Shown: piece after piece, positions 9,353-17,796 of the stretch
Position numbering within the stretch: the first letter of the stretch is position 1
Layout: every line of letters starts with the position of its first letter
Assembly: GCA_938075305.1 (NCBI GenBank)
Contig: CALJGV010000036.1
Span: 26,581-90,580, forward strand
Length of the DNA stretch: 64,000 nucleotides
Origin: an uncultured bacterium
GTDB taxonomy: Bacteria; Planctomycetota; UBA1135; GCA-002686595
Direction of reading: 5' to 3'
Made by a program: the position numbers and the translations under genes
The notes under the pieces: model-generated
What the model was told of the DNA's origin: nothing
Databases searched by the model: none
Seen by the model: only the letters and a program-made list of their open reading frames with translations

Positions 9353-10464
9353 CAGGTGGTCACTTCTTGGCCGACCCGGTCGTCCGAGTGCGCGGACGAG
9401 GAGTTGGCGGAGTCAACGGGAGTGGGGGCGAGACGGTAGTGGGAAACAGCCCACTCCGATCCGTCACGGAATCCGAAAAGCTCCTCGCAAGCGAGGAAGA
9501 AAATGCGCCATCTCTGGAACCAGGTCCCAGCGGACGCTCCATAGGTGTCTCTTAGCACGGGCATGATGGCCCGCTTGCGGTTTTCGAGGTTCTCTCGCCA
9601 GAGTTGGGCGGTCCGCGAGTAGTGGCGACCGTTCACCACATCGTGCTGTTCGACGGTGAAGGGCAGCGTGTCGCGCTCGGTGAGGGCTACCAGCAGGTCG
9701 TCTGCGGGCATCATCCCACCGGAGAAGAAGTGCTCGCTCATCCAGTCGGTGTCGTCGCGCACCTCGAAGGGGTAGTTCAGCGACTTGTGCGTGAAGACGT
9801 GGATGAACATCCGCCCTGCGTCATCAAGCCACCCGCGGGCGCGGGTGAGCAGCTCCGGCCAGTTGCGCATGTGCTCGAACATCTCCACGGAGACGATCCG
9901 GTCGAAGCGGAACCCGTCGGGGCGGCCCTCGAGGGCATCGAATGCGTTCATGTCGGCCGTGATGACCTCGATGTTCGTCAGGCCACGCTCCCGAGCGCAG
10001 TCGAGGATGAACTTGCGCTGGGGGGCTGAGTTGGAGACGCCTGTGATGGTCGAGTTGGGGTACCGGGCGGCAATCCAGAGGGTCAGGGAACCCCAGCCGC
10101 AGCCCATCTCGAGGACCGCCTGACCGTCCACGAGCCCGGCCCGCTCACAGGTCAGCTCCAGCATCCTCTTTTCGGCCGTGCCCAGGTCCTCATCGCCGCG
10201 CTCGAAGTAGCACGAGCTGTACTTCAGGTGGGGGCCCAGGGACTTCAGGAAGAACCCCGGGGGGACCTCGTAGTGCTGTTCGTTCGCCTTCTCGGGGACG
10301 TCCGCCACCGGCCCACTCTCCATCTCCCGGATCCAGGAGTCGGTGGTGCTCGTGGGGCGCTTCGCCTCGTCCTCGAGGCGCTGGACGAGGAGCCGCCTGA
10401 CCCCGAACTTCAGGAGGGGGAGCGGGACGAGGCCCTTGTCGACGAGTTTCAGCGCGGTCTTCAT
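9352..10464 (-). CDS. CFA/coclaurine-type SAM methyltransferase, first gene of the lipid operon
   Basis: A 370-residue S-adenosylmethionine-dependent methyltransferase related to CFA synthase but of the shorter subgroup resembling coclaurine N-methyltransferase. Visible motifs are NEQHYEVPPGFFLKSLGPH (61-79) with YSSCYF, the SAM loop VLEMGCGWGSLTLW (117-130) and VSVEMFEHMRNW. It lacks the N-terminal lipid domain of the second enzyme in this operon, so the two probably act on different substrates or steps. I chose ATG 10464 because the start MKTALKLVDKGLVPLPLLKF is typical of this subgroup; ATG 10512 is an alternative. It opens the seven-gene leftward operon, so the operon promoter should lie in 10465-10852. 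Confidence 0.9.
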
Positions 10465-10852
10465 GGATTCGGTGGAGCTTGTGGAGGCCTCACTGGGGGG
10501 CCCCGGGGACATCGAGCGGAGGGAGAACAGCCGTCTGGCCCGGGGGCGACTCGGCGCGACGACTTGTCCCTCTGCGCGGTGTTCGTACGGTGGCTCGCTG
10601 CGGATGAGCCCGGGAGGCGCCTCGCCGGCGCCAGAGGTTACGGCACGGGAGGATCCACCGCGATCAATGTCCGCGGGTCTCCCCGCGCCCTCCCCCTCCG
10701 ACATCCGGCGGGCAGGGCGCCCTCGCCGGCCCCTCGTCGCACAGGCGCTCATCCGGGGCGTCCCGGGCCGCGAAGCCATGGGCAAGGTGACCACGGATGG
10801 ACGTGGGCGCGACGGGTGTGACGGAGGCGGGAGCAGCGCAGGTGACTGGCAT
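10465..10852. other. Divergent intergenic region, likely promoter of the lipid operon
   Basis: About 390 bases lie between the leftward lipid operon and the rightward lipoprotein hydrolase. No gene is convincing here, although GC-rich frames stay open. The stretch just before the hydrolase start (about 10849-10875, CATATGAGGCGTATTAGAAC) is clearly more AT-rich than its surroundings and is the best candidate for a -10 region on either strand. A TGATCG at 10666-10661 on the minus strand resembles half of a RpoE/ChrR -35 element but has no well-spaced partner. Confidence 0.4.
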
Positions 10853-11911
10853 ATGAGGCGTATTAGAACGGTAATGGTGCCTGCGTCGCAGGCCGGGCGC
10901 GCCGTGCGCGGGCTCCTGCTCTGCGGGGCCGCCGGGCTCCTGCTCTCCGGCGCTGTGATCAGCGGCTGCGGCTCGATGGCGGTGGAGGACGTGAAGGCGC
11001 AGACGCTCGCCCTCCCGAAGAACGCGCCGCTCCTCGAAGGGCTGCGAACGGGGGTTCTCGAGGGTTCGGGCGAGCCGTGGATGGCCTCTTCCCTGCCGGC
11101 CGCGGGGGGGGCTGGAGGGGCCGGCGGCCCTCTGGTCCTGGTGCACGGGACCCCGGACGGGATGGGGGCCTGGACCGGGGTGCTCTTCGGCGATGGGGGC
11201 CTCGCCGGCGAGGAGGACATCTACACCGTCGAGGTCATCGGGCACGGGATGCTCGGGGTCGAGGGTGGCGAGGTGACGTTCCAGCGCTGCGCCGATCACG
11301 TGGCGGCGACCCTCCGCGCGCTCGGGCTGGAGGGGGTGACCCTGGTGGGGAACTCCTACGGCGGAGAGTTCTGCTGGCGGGCCGCGCTCGACCACCCGGA
11401 CCTGATCTCCCGGCTGGTCCTGATCGACTCGTCCGGCCTGCCCCGCACCGACGAGCAGTTCCTGAGCGAGGAGGTCAAGATGCGCGAGTGGTCGGTCGCT
11501 CGGCTCGGCTACCTGGTGAACAGCGAGCCGCGCGTCGCCTCGGCCCTCGACCCGCACTTCGACGGCGGGGCAGACCCCGAGCGGGTCAAGGAGGTCTTCC
11601 TCGGCCTCGAGAACCGGGGCAACTGGAACGCGATGATCGACCTCGTCCGGGACGAGAACGGCGCCCGGGCGGGGGAGCTCCCAGGGCTTCAGCCCCCGAC
11701 CCTCCTCCTGTGGGGGGAGTTGGACCAGGCCTATCCGCCCGCGACGTTCGGGGCCACCTTCGCCGAGCGGATCCCCGCGGCCCGGCTCGTCGTCCTTTCA
11801 GGCGCGGGCCACTACCCCCACGAGCAGACCCCGGCCCGGGTGGCGCAGGCGATCCTGGCCTTCCATCGCGGCGGCCTCTCGGCGCCGGCCCTCACGCAGC
11901 TGGGCCGCTGA
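10853..11911 (+). CDS. Lipoprotein alpha/beta hydrolase
   Basis: A 352-residue secreted alpha/beta-hydrolase. The N-terminus has basic residues, a hydrophobic stretch and the lipobox ISGC, so a lipid-anchored periplasmic or outer-membrane protein is predicted. The oxyanion-hole region is LVLVHGTPDGMGAW, the nucleophile elbow GNSYGG (Ser), the acid LLWGELDQAYPP (Asp) and the His GAGHYPHEQ. The complete triad implies an esterase, lipase or haloalkane-dehalogenase-like activity; the substrate is not predictable. It is divergent from the lipid operon and may share its regulatory region. ATG 10853 gives a good signal peptide; ATG 10874 is also possible. Confidence 0.85.
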   Translation: MRRIRTVMVPASQAGRAVRGLLLCGAAGLLLSGAVISGCGSMAVEDVKAQTLALPKNAPLLEGLRTGVLEGSGEPWMASSLPAAGGAGGAGGPLVLVHGTPDGMGAWTGVLFGDGGLAGEEDIYTVEVIGHGMLGVEGGEVTFQRCADHVAATLRALGLEGVTLVGNSYGGEFCWRAALDHPDLISRLVLIDSSGLPRTDEQFLSEEVKMREWSVARLGYLVNSEPRVASALDPHFDGGADPERVKEVFLGLENRGNWNAMIDLVRDENGARAGELPGLQPPTLLLWGELDQAYPPATFGATFAERIPAARLVVLSGAGHYPHEQTPARVAQAILAFHRGGLSAPALTQLGR

Positions 11912-11914
11912 GCC

Positions 11915-13930
11915 TCAGCGGCGGGCCCTGCGGCGGCGCCGGCGCTTCTTCGCCGCCTTCAGCCCCGTGGGGTCACCCTCGCCCGCGGGGATCCAGCCCT
12001 CGGGCGGCGACTTGCCCTGGACCTCGAGCAGGAACCTGGAGGGGTGCCGAGTCACCTTCTGTCCGCCGCGCGCACGCTCCGAGCACCAGGAGAGCGTGAG
12101 CGCCTGCTGGGCCCGGGTGATCCCGACGTAGGCGAGGCGGCGCTCCTCTTCCACACCGTCTTCTGCTGCAGCGCGCTGGTGGGGGAGCACCCCCTCCTCC
12201 AGCCCTACGAGGTAAACGCGCGGGTACTCGAGGCCCTTCGAGGAGTGCAGGGTCATGAGCGTCACGGCCTGCCTGCGCGCGGCGTCCTCGGCGGAGTCGC
12301 TCTCCGAGGCGCTCAGGCTGAGCTCGTTCAGGAACCCGAGGAGCCCGGGGCGCTTCCTGCGGGAGACGTAGTTCTCCGCGAAGTTGAAGACCTCATCCAC
12401 CGCGGCCCAGCGCTTCTCGAACTCGTCGTCCTCGGGGTAGAGGCGGCGGACCTCGTCCCGATACGCCACCTCCTCCACGACGCGCCGGCTCAGCTCCACC
12501 AGGTCCTCGCCCTTCGGGTGCAGCCGGTGGACCTCGCGCAGTCTGGCCCTGAGCCCCTGCACCGCCTCCACGGCCTTCATGTTGATCTTCGGGATCTCCT
12601 GGGCCCGGTCGAAGGCGTCCGCGACCGACACGCCCTCCTGGGTCGCGAACTCGAGGACGCGATCGAGGGTGGTCTTGCCCACGCCCCGGGGAGGGGAGTT
12701 CACGATCCGCAGGAGCGAAGCCTCGTCCCTGGGGTTGGCCACCACGCGCAGGTAGGCCAGCACGTCCCGGACCTCCTTGCGGTCGAAGAAGCTCATGCCG
12801 CCCACCAGGACGTAGGGCACCTCCTTCATGCGCAGCTCCGCCTCGAAGGGGCGGGGCTGCACCGCGGTGCGAAAGAGGATGGCGAAGTCCGAGTAGGAGT
12901 GGCCCTGGCTCACCAGGTGCTTGATCTCGGCGACGACCTTCTCCGCCTCGACCGACTCATCGCGCATGGTCACCGCCATGAGCGGCTCGCCGTCCCCGAT
13001 CGCGGATCGCAGGGCCTTGTCGTGGCGGTTGGGGTTGTTCTTGATGACCCGGTTGGCGGCGCCGAGGATCTGGGCCGTGGACCGGTAGTTGGTCTCGAGC
13101 TTGACGATCTTGGCGCCCGGGAAGCTCTTGTCGAAGCCCAGGATCTTGGAGACGTCCGCCCCGCGCCAGCCGTAGATGCTCTGGTCGTCGTCCCCGACCA
13201 CGCAGAGGTGCTTCTCCGGGCCGACGAGCTGCCGGACGATCTCAAACTGGACGCCGTTGGTGTCCTGGTACTCGTCCACCAGCAGGTAGCGGTGGCGCGC
13301 CTGGAGCTCGAGGCGGACGGATTTCTTCTCCTTCAGGAGCCGCAGGGTCTCGGTGAGCAGGTCGTCGAAGTCGAGCCGCCGGCTGCGGCGCAGCACGTCG
13401 CGGTACTTCTCCCACACGCGCCCCACGAGCTCGTGCTTGGTGTCCCCCGGCCGGGCCAGGAATGCCTCCGGAGTATCGAGTCGGTTCTTCGCCAGGGAGA
13501 TCCGCGACTGCAGCTCTTGGATCTTGAGCCGCGCCTCGGGGATGTGGAGCTCCCGCAGGCTGAGCTTGAGGATGGCCAGCTGGTCCGAGGAGTCCGCGAT
13601 GGTGAAGCCCTCGGGGTATCCGATCTCGGCGGCGTACTCGCGCAGGGTGCGCAGGCAGAAGGAGTGGAACGTGCTCGCGATCACGCTGCCGGCCTTCTTC
13701 TTGCCTACCAGCTTGCCTAGGCGCTCACGCATCTCCGCGGCGGCCTTGTTGGTGAAGGTCATGGCCAGGATCTTCTCCGGCAGGACCCCGTTGCTGATGA
13801 GGTAGGCGATCCTCACCGTGATGACCCGGGTCTTGCCGGAGCCCGCCCCGGCGAGCACCAGAACGGGACCGGAGGTCTGCGTCACAGCGGCGCGCTGCTC
13901 GGGGTTCAGTCCTTCCAGGATGCGGCTCAT
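11915..13930 (-). CDS. pcrA: UvrD/PcrA/Rep-type superfamily 1 DNA helicase
   Basis: A 671-residue ATP-dependent 3'-5' DNA helicase for repair and for clearing replication blocks. Motifs in order are Q-motif LNPEQRAAV, Walker A GAGSGKT (28-34), motif Ia TFTNKAAAEMRERL, Walker B DEYQDTN, motif III GDDDQSIYGWRGA, motif IV LETNYRS, motif V TLHSSKGLEYP and motif VI YVGITRAQQ. The set is complete, so it should be active. ATG 13930 is chosen because it lies ten residues before the Q-motif; the upstream extension is not family-like. The end is a tail of lysines and arginines (KAAKKRRRRRRARR) instead of the usual UvrD C-terminal Tudor-like domain. It is convergent with the hydrolase, leaving three bases between stops. 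Confidence 0.93.
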   Translation of the reverse strand: MSRILEGLNPEQRAAVTQTSGPVLVLAGAGSGKTRVITVRIAYLISNGVLPEKILAMTFTNKAAAEMRERLGKLVGKKKAGSVIASTFHSFCLRTLREYAAEIGYPEGFTIADSSDQLAILKLSLRELHIPEARLKIQELQSRISLAKNRLDTPEAFLARPGDTKHELVGRVWEKYRDVLRRSRRLDFDDLLTETLRLLKEKKSVRLELQARHRYLLVDEYQDTNGVQFEIVRQLVGPEKHLCVVGDDDQSIYGWRGADVSKILGFDKSFPGAKIVKLETNYRSTAQILGAANRVIKNNPNRHDKALRSAIGDGEPLMAVTMRDESVEAEKVVAEIKHLVSQGHSYSDFAILFRTAVQPRPFEAELRMKEVPYVLVGGMSFFDRKEVRDVLAYLRVVANPRDEASLLRIVNSPPRGVGKTTLDRVLEFATQEGVSVADAFDRAQEIPKINMKAVEAVQGLRARLREVHRLHPKGEDLVELSRRVVEEVAYRDEVRRLYPEDDEFEKRWAAVDEVFNFAENYVSRRKRPGLLGFLNELSLSASESDSAEDAARRQAVTLMTLHSSKGLEYPRVYLVGLEEGVLPHQRAAAEDGVEEERRLAYVGITRAQQALTLSWCSERARGGQKVTRHPSRFLLEVQGKSPPEGWIPAGEGDPTGLKAAKKRRRRRRARR

Positions 13931-14082
13931 GGGGGCGTCGTGCACCGTCTGGCCACGTCGGGTGCAAGACCCTAGCGACCGGGGTGCACCGATCCCACCG
14001 ATTTGGAGGCTCCTCCTCGCGCTTCCGTTCAGCCGCCGTACCCTTCCGTCCGATGGATCCAACGGACGGACCGGCCGTGACC

Positions 14083-14832
14083 ATGAACACCAAGAAAGGC
14101 AGCGCGCTCGTGATCGGCGCGAGCTCCGGAATGGGAGCCTCCCTCGTGCGCCAGCTGGCGGGTGAGGGCTACGCGGTGGGCGGGGTCGCGCGACGGGGCG
14201 AGAGCCTCACGGGGCTCGCCGATGAACTGGAGGGCGCCGCGGGCCGCTTCGTGTATCGCACCCACGACGTGACCGACGCGGCGGCGGCCCCCGGCCTGTT
14301 CGATGAGCTCGTCTCGGAGCTCGGCGGGCTCGACCTCTTCATCTACGCCGCGGGGGTCATGCCGGACGTAGGTCCCGAGGAGTACGACAGCGAGAAGGAC
14401 CTCGCCATGGTCGACGTGAACCTCGGGGGCTGCATCACCTGGACCAACCTCGCCGCGCGCCTCTTCCACACCCAGCGCAGCGGGACCATCGTCGGCATCG
14501 GCTCCATCGCGGGCGACCGGGGCCGTAAGGGCGCGCCCGTCTACGGCGCCACCAAGGCCGCCATGGCGACCTACCTCGAGTCCCTCCGGAATCGCCTCGC
14601 TGAGCGCCGCGTGCGGGTCGTGACCGTGAAGCCGGGCATGATCGAGACGCCCATGACCGAGCACCTCGATCAACTGATGATGCCGGTGAGCGCCGAGCGC
14701 GCCGCTAAGGAGATCCTCAAGGCCGCCCGCGGCGGGCTCCTTGATGTCCGCCACGTGCCTCTGCGGTGGCTCCCGGTGAGCCTGATCATCCGGGCCATTC
14801 CGTCGTTCCTCTTCCGTCGGATGAGCATCTGA
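14083..14832 (+). CDS. Short-chain dehydrogenase, DprE2-like
   Basis: A 249-residue classical short-chain dehydrogenase/reductase. The cofactor loop is GASSGMG near residue 10, the NAG-type motif reads YAAGV, and the catalytic Ser, Tyr and Lys are in GSIAGD and YGATK. The C-terminal 25 residues are hydrophobic and basic (PLRWLPVSLIIRAIPSFLF), suggesting membrane association. It overlaps the next gene by one base (TGATG). That gene is a clear DprE1 relative, so this is probably the DprE2 partner reducing a 2-keto lipid-linked pentose. Gene order is the reverse of mycobacteria. ATG 14053 is an alternative start. A general lipid or quinone reductase is the fallback reading. Confidence 0.85.
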   Translation: MNTKKGSALVIGASSGMGASLVRQLAGEGYAVGGVARRGESLTGLADELEGAAGRFVYRTHDVTDAAAAPGLFDELVSELGGLDLFIYAAGVMPDVGPEEYDSEKDLAMVDVNLGGCITWTNLAARLFHTQRSGTIVGIGSIAGDRGRKGAPVYGATKAAMATYLESLRNRLAERRVRVVTVKPGMIETPMTEHLDQLMMPVSAERAAKEILKAARGGLLDVRHVPLRWLPVSLIIRAIPSFLFRRMSI

Positions 14833-16334
14833 TGGGGGCCGCCGAGTCGACGGCTGGTTCGCGGCTCCCGAGGAGGCGCCGCCCCACGCGCCTCGGCCCC
14901 GACGCGGGCGTGGAGTTCGTGGAGGGGTGGGGGATGAGCACCGGCGCCCGGTCCCGGGTCTGGCGGCCGCGGTCCGCCGATGAGGTCGCGGCGGCCCTGG
15001 GGGCGGCCCGCGCGCGGGGCGCTTCGGTCGCGCTCCGCGGATCAGGGTGCAGCTACGGAGACGCCAGCATCAACGGGGAGGGAGACGTCCTCGACGTGAC
15101 CCGCATGAACCGCGTCCTGTCCTTTGACGAGGAGACCGGCGTGGCCGACTGCGAGGCGGGGGTGACGATCCGGGACCTCTGGCGCCACTCGCTCCCGCGC
15201 GGGTACTGGCCCAAGGTGGTGTCGGGGACCATGTTTCCCACCCTCGCCGGGGCCGCGGGGATGAACATCCACGGCAAGAACAATTACAAGGTTGGCACCA
15301 TCGGCGACGCCATCCAGGACATCGACCTGGTGCTCCCCTCGGGCGAGCAGGTGCTCGCCAGCCGCGATGAGCGGCCGGACCTCTTCCACGCGGCTATCGG
15401 CGGCTTCGGGATGCTGGGGGCGATCACCCGCGTCCGCATCGCCACCAAGAAGATCCACTCCGGTGACATCGACGTGGCGGGGATCTCGGTGCCGAACATC
15501 GGCGCGATGATGGACTACGTGGACGCCCACACGGGCACCGCCGACTACCTCGTGGGCTGGGTCGACTGCTTCGGCAGCGGCGACGCCGCGGGCCGGGGGC
15601 TGATCCACCACGCCCGCTACCTGGGCCCGGGGGAGGACCCCGCACCCGAGCGGACCCTGCGGCTCGACTACCAGGCGTTGCCCTCCTCGATTCTCGGCTT
15701 CCCAAAGTCCGAGGTCTGGCGGATCCTGCGCTTGCTCGCCAACGACCCCGGCATGCGGCTCCTCAACTTCACCAAGCATCAGATGGGGAAGCTGGAGCAG
15801 AGAAAGGGCTGGTATCGCCAGTCTCACGCCGCCTTCAACTTCCTGCTCGACTTCGTGCCCAACTGGAAGTTCGCCTACGGGCGCCGGCCGGGAACCGGCC
15901 TCATCCAGTACCAGGTCTTCCTCCCCGCCGACAGCGCCCACGACGGCTTCAAGGAGATCCTCCGCCGCCAGCAGCAGCGTGGGATGGTGTCCTACCTCGG
16001 CGTGCTCAAGCGTCACCGCCCGGACCCCTTCCTCCTGACCCACGGCCTCGACGGATGGTCCATGGCCATGGACTTCAAGGTCTCCGACGAACGGAGACAC
16101 GACCTGTCGTCCATGTGCGACGAGCTCACCCGGGTGGTCCTGGAGCGCGGAGGACGCTTCTACTTCGCCAAGGACTCGGTGCTGGGCCCCCGAGCCGTGG
16201 AGGCCATGTTTGACCGCGACAAGCTCGCAGCGTTCAGGGCCCTCAAGGCCGAGCTGGACCCCACCGAGATGCTGCAGACCGACCTCTGGCGTCGCGCTTT
16301 CGGGACCGCGGGCGTCTACACGATGTCGGCCTGA
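14832..16334 (+). CDS. dprE1: FAD-dependent oxidase related to decaprenylphosphoryl-beta-D-ribose 2'-epimerase DprE1
   Basis: A 500-residue flavoprotein of the vanillyl-alcohol oxidase/sugar lactone oxidase superfamily. The FAD domain has RGSGCSYGD (the DprE1 SYGD loop), GVTIRDL, the substrate-site IHGKNN and FGMLGAITRVRI. The C-terminal substrate domain matches DprE1 through the QYQVFLP, GMVSYLGVLKRH and FYFAKDS segments, including the active-site Lys of AKDS. DprE1 oxidises the 2'-hydroxyl of polyprenyl-phospho-ribose so that DprE2 can re-reduce it to the arabinose epimer. Partnership with the preceding dehydrogenase supports this. No arabinosyltransferase lies in the window, so the final product is unknown; an alditol oxidase-like role is possible. 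Confidence 0.82.
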   Translation: MGAAESTAGSRLPRRRRPTRLGPDAGVEFVEGWGMSTGARSRVWRPRSADEVAAALGAARARGASVALRGSGCSYGDASINGEGDVLDVTRMNRVLSFDEETGVADCEAGVTIRDLWRHSLPRGYWPKVVSGTMFPTLAGAAGMNIHGKNNYKVGTIGDAIQDIDLVLPSGEQVLASRDERPDLFHAAIGGFGMLGAITRVRIATKKIHSGDIDVAGISVPNIGAMMDYVDAHTGTADYLVGWVDCFGSGDAAGRGLIHHARYLGPGEDPAPERTLRLDYQALPSSILGFPKSEVWRILRLLANDPGMRLLNFTKHQMGKLEQRKGWYRQSHAAFNFLLDFVPNWKFAYGRRPGTGLIQYQVFLPADSAHDGFKEILRRQQQRGMVSYLGVLKRHRPDPFLLTHGLDGWSMAMDFKVSDERRHDLSSMCDELTRVVLERGGRFYFAKDSVLGPRAVEAMFDRDKLAAFRALKAELDPTEMLQTDLWRRAFGTAGVYTMSA

Positions 16335-16354
16335 GCTCGTCCGGCCGGCTTGCT

Positions 16355-16420
16355 GGCCCCGCAACTGGCCCCGCGACTGGCCTCGCGACTGGCCTCGCGA
16401 CTGGCCCTGCCGCTGGCCCT
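16355..16420 (+). repeat. 12-bp imperfect tandem repeat
   Basis: About five and a half copies of GGCCTCGCGACT-like units run head to tail just after the DprE1-like gene. The two middle units are identical and the flanking ones differ at one to four positions. The tract is outside any convincing reading frame. It may be a slippage-prone microsatellite or part of a weak 3' structure. Confidence 0.8.
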
Positions 16421-16550
16421 GGTCGCCGTCTCTATCTTTGGATCGCCCGTTGGATCGCGCGGACCAGACCGCGGATCTGCGGCCCTGACTACCGCCCTGT
16501 GACCGGGGGGAGTAGGGTCCCCGGCTCGCCGCCACACCGCCCCAACCCCC

Positions 16551-17678
16551 ATGTTCGGAAAACGCTTCACCTACTTCGCGACCTGCGCGCCCGGCGTCGA
16601 GCCGCTGCTTCACGAGGAGGTTCGACAGCTGGGCCTCGGGCGCCCCGAACAGCAGGTCGGGGGCGTGCGCTTCGAGGGCACCATGCCCGAGGCCTGGCGC
16701 GCCAACCTCTGGCTGCGCACGGCGGTGCGAGTGCTGCGCCGTGAGGCGCGATTCGAGTGTCCGAGCGAGTCGGCGGTGGATGAGGGTGTTGGCAGCGTGG
16801 ATTGGTCCGCCTTCATCGAGCCGACGGGGACGCTCTGGGTGGACGCCCAGACCAAGGACTCCGTGCTCGATCACAGCCGCTACCTGCAGCAGCGGGTGAA
16901 GGATGTGATCGTGGATCAGGTCCGCGCCGCGGACGGGACCCGGCCGAGCGTGGACCGGGACACGGCCGATGTCCGGGTCCACCTCCACCTCTACCGCGAC
17001 CGCGCGACGCTTTCTGTCGACACCTCTGGTGCGTCGTTGCATCGGCGGGGCTGGCGGAACTCACAGGGCCGGGCGCCGCTGGCGGAGACCCTCGCGGCGG
17101 CCTGTGTGTTGCGCTCTGGCTGGGATCGCCGAGGCCCCCTCCTCGATCCGTTCTGCGGGACCGGGACCTTGCTGGTGGAGGGCGCGATGATCGCTGCGGG
17201 GATGGCCCCGGGGCTCTCGCGGGAACGCTTTGGCTTCGAGACCTGGCGCGACCACGACGCCGCGGGGTGGGCAAGCCTGCGGGACGAGGCGAGGGACAAG
17301 ATCCGCATCCCGCGCAAGCTCCGGCTCGTCGGGCACGACATCGCCCCGGACCGGCTCGAGGAGACGCGGGGTCACCTCGACGGGCTGGGCTTCACCGAAC
17401 TCGGCGACCTCGAAGTCGCTGACGCCCGCGCCTTCGCGCCGCGGGCGGGCTGGAACGGCACGGTGGTCAGCAACCTGCCCTATGGTGAGCGAGTGGGGGA
17501 CCGCGTCGAGGAGCTGCATGGAGACTTCGGCGCGCAGCTCAAGGCGCTCACGGGCTACCGCGTGGCGCTGCTCACGGGCTCTTCACGCCTCGCCGGGTTG
17601 CTCCGGCTCTCCCGCGCCGAGCGGCACCGGATCCTCAACGGCGGCATCGAGTGTCAGCTCGTGACCGCCGAGCTCTGA
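16551..17678 (+). CDS. rlmL: THUMP-domain RNA methyltransferase, RlmL-like
   Basis: A 375-residue S-adenosylmethionine-dependent RNA N2-guanine methyltransferase. The N-terminal ferredoxin-like and THUMP RNA-binding domains cover about 1-155 (start FGKRFTYFATCAPGVEPLL). The Rossmann domain follows, with the SAM-binding DPFCGTGTLLVEGA motif at about 200-213 and the catalytic motif NLPYGER (N-[LP]-P-Y) near 309-315. It corresponds to the N-terminal half of E. coli RlmKL and lacks the RlmK half. The likely target is the equivalent of G2445 in 23S rRNA, though tRNA-modifying members exist. It is a single gene, convergent with the sulfatase-like gene. Confidence 0.9.
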   Translation: MFGKRFTYFATCAPGVEPLLHEEVRQLGLGRPEQQVGGVRFEGTMPEAWRANLWLRTAVRVLRREARFECPSESAVDEGVGSVDWSAFIEPTGTLWVDAQTKDSVLDHSRYLQQRVKDVIVDQVRAADGTRPSVDRDTADVRVHLHLYRDRATLSVDTSGASLHRRGWRNSQGRAPLAETLAAACVLRSGWDRRGPLLDPFCGTGTLLVEGAMIAAGMAPGLSRERFGFETWRDHDAAGWASLRDEARDKIRIPRKLRLVGHDIAPDRLEETRGHLDGLGFTELGDLEVADARAFAPRAGWNGTVVSNLPYGERVGDRVEELHGDFGAQLKALTGYRVALLTGSSRLAGLLRLSRAERHRILNGGIECQLVTAEL

Positions 17679-17697
17679 GGCCAATCAGGGGCAAGGC

Positions 17698-17720
17698 GGG
17701 TCGAGCGACGGACTCGACCC
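17698..17720. terminator. Hairpin between convergent genes
   Basis: GGGTCGAG (17698-17705) pairs perfectly with CTCGACCC (17713-17720) across a 7-base loop. It lies 20 bases after the rlmL-like stop and 77 bases before the sulfatase-like stop on the other strand. No T-run follows on either side, so termination is inferred from position and symmetry only. Confidence 0.4.
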
Positions 17721-17796
17721 GGTCGAGCGGAGAGGGTCCCTGCGCCTCTCTTCCTTCGTTCGGTGGCGTCAGGCTCGCCGGTCAGCGCGGGCTCTC

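Noticed and set aside
10636..10666. Possible RpoE/ChrR promoter (TGATCG and TAACC on the minus strand) ahead of the lipid operon
   Set aside because: The spacer is 20 bases and both elements differ from the TGATCC/TAAGA consensus; not supportable without more promoters to compare.
12044..13720. 558-residue open frame on the plus strand within the helicase gene
   Set aside because: Val/Leu/Glu/His-biased antisense translation; the minus strand encodes every helicase motif.
15042..17042. 666-residue open frame on the minus strand opposite dprE1-like and rlmL-like genes
   Set aside because: Repetitive Gly/Arg/His composition, including a run translated from the 12-bp repeat, with no family resemblance.
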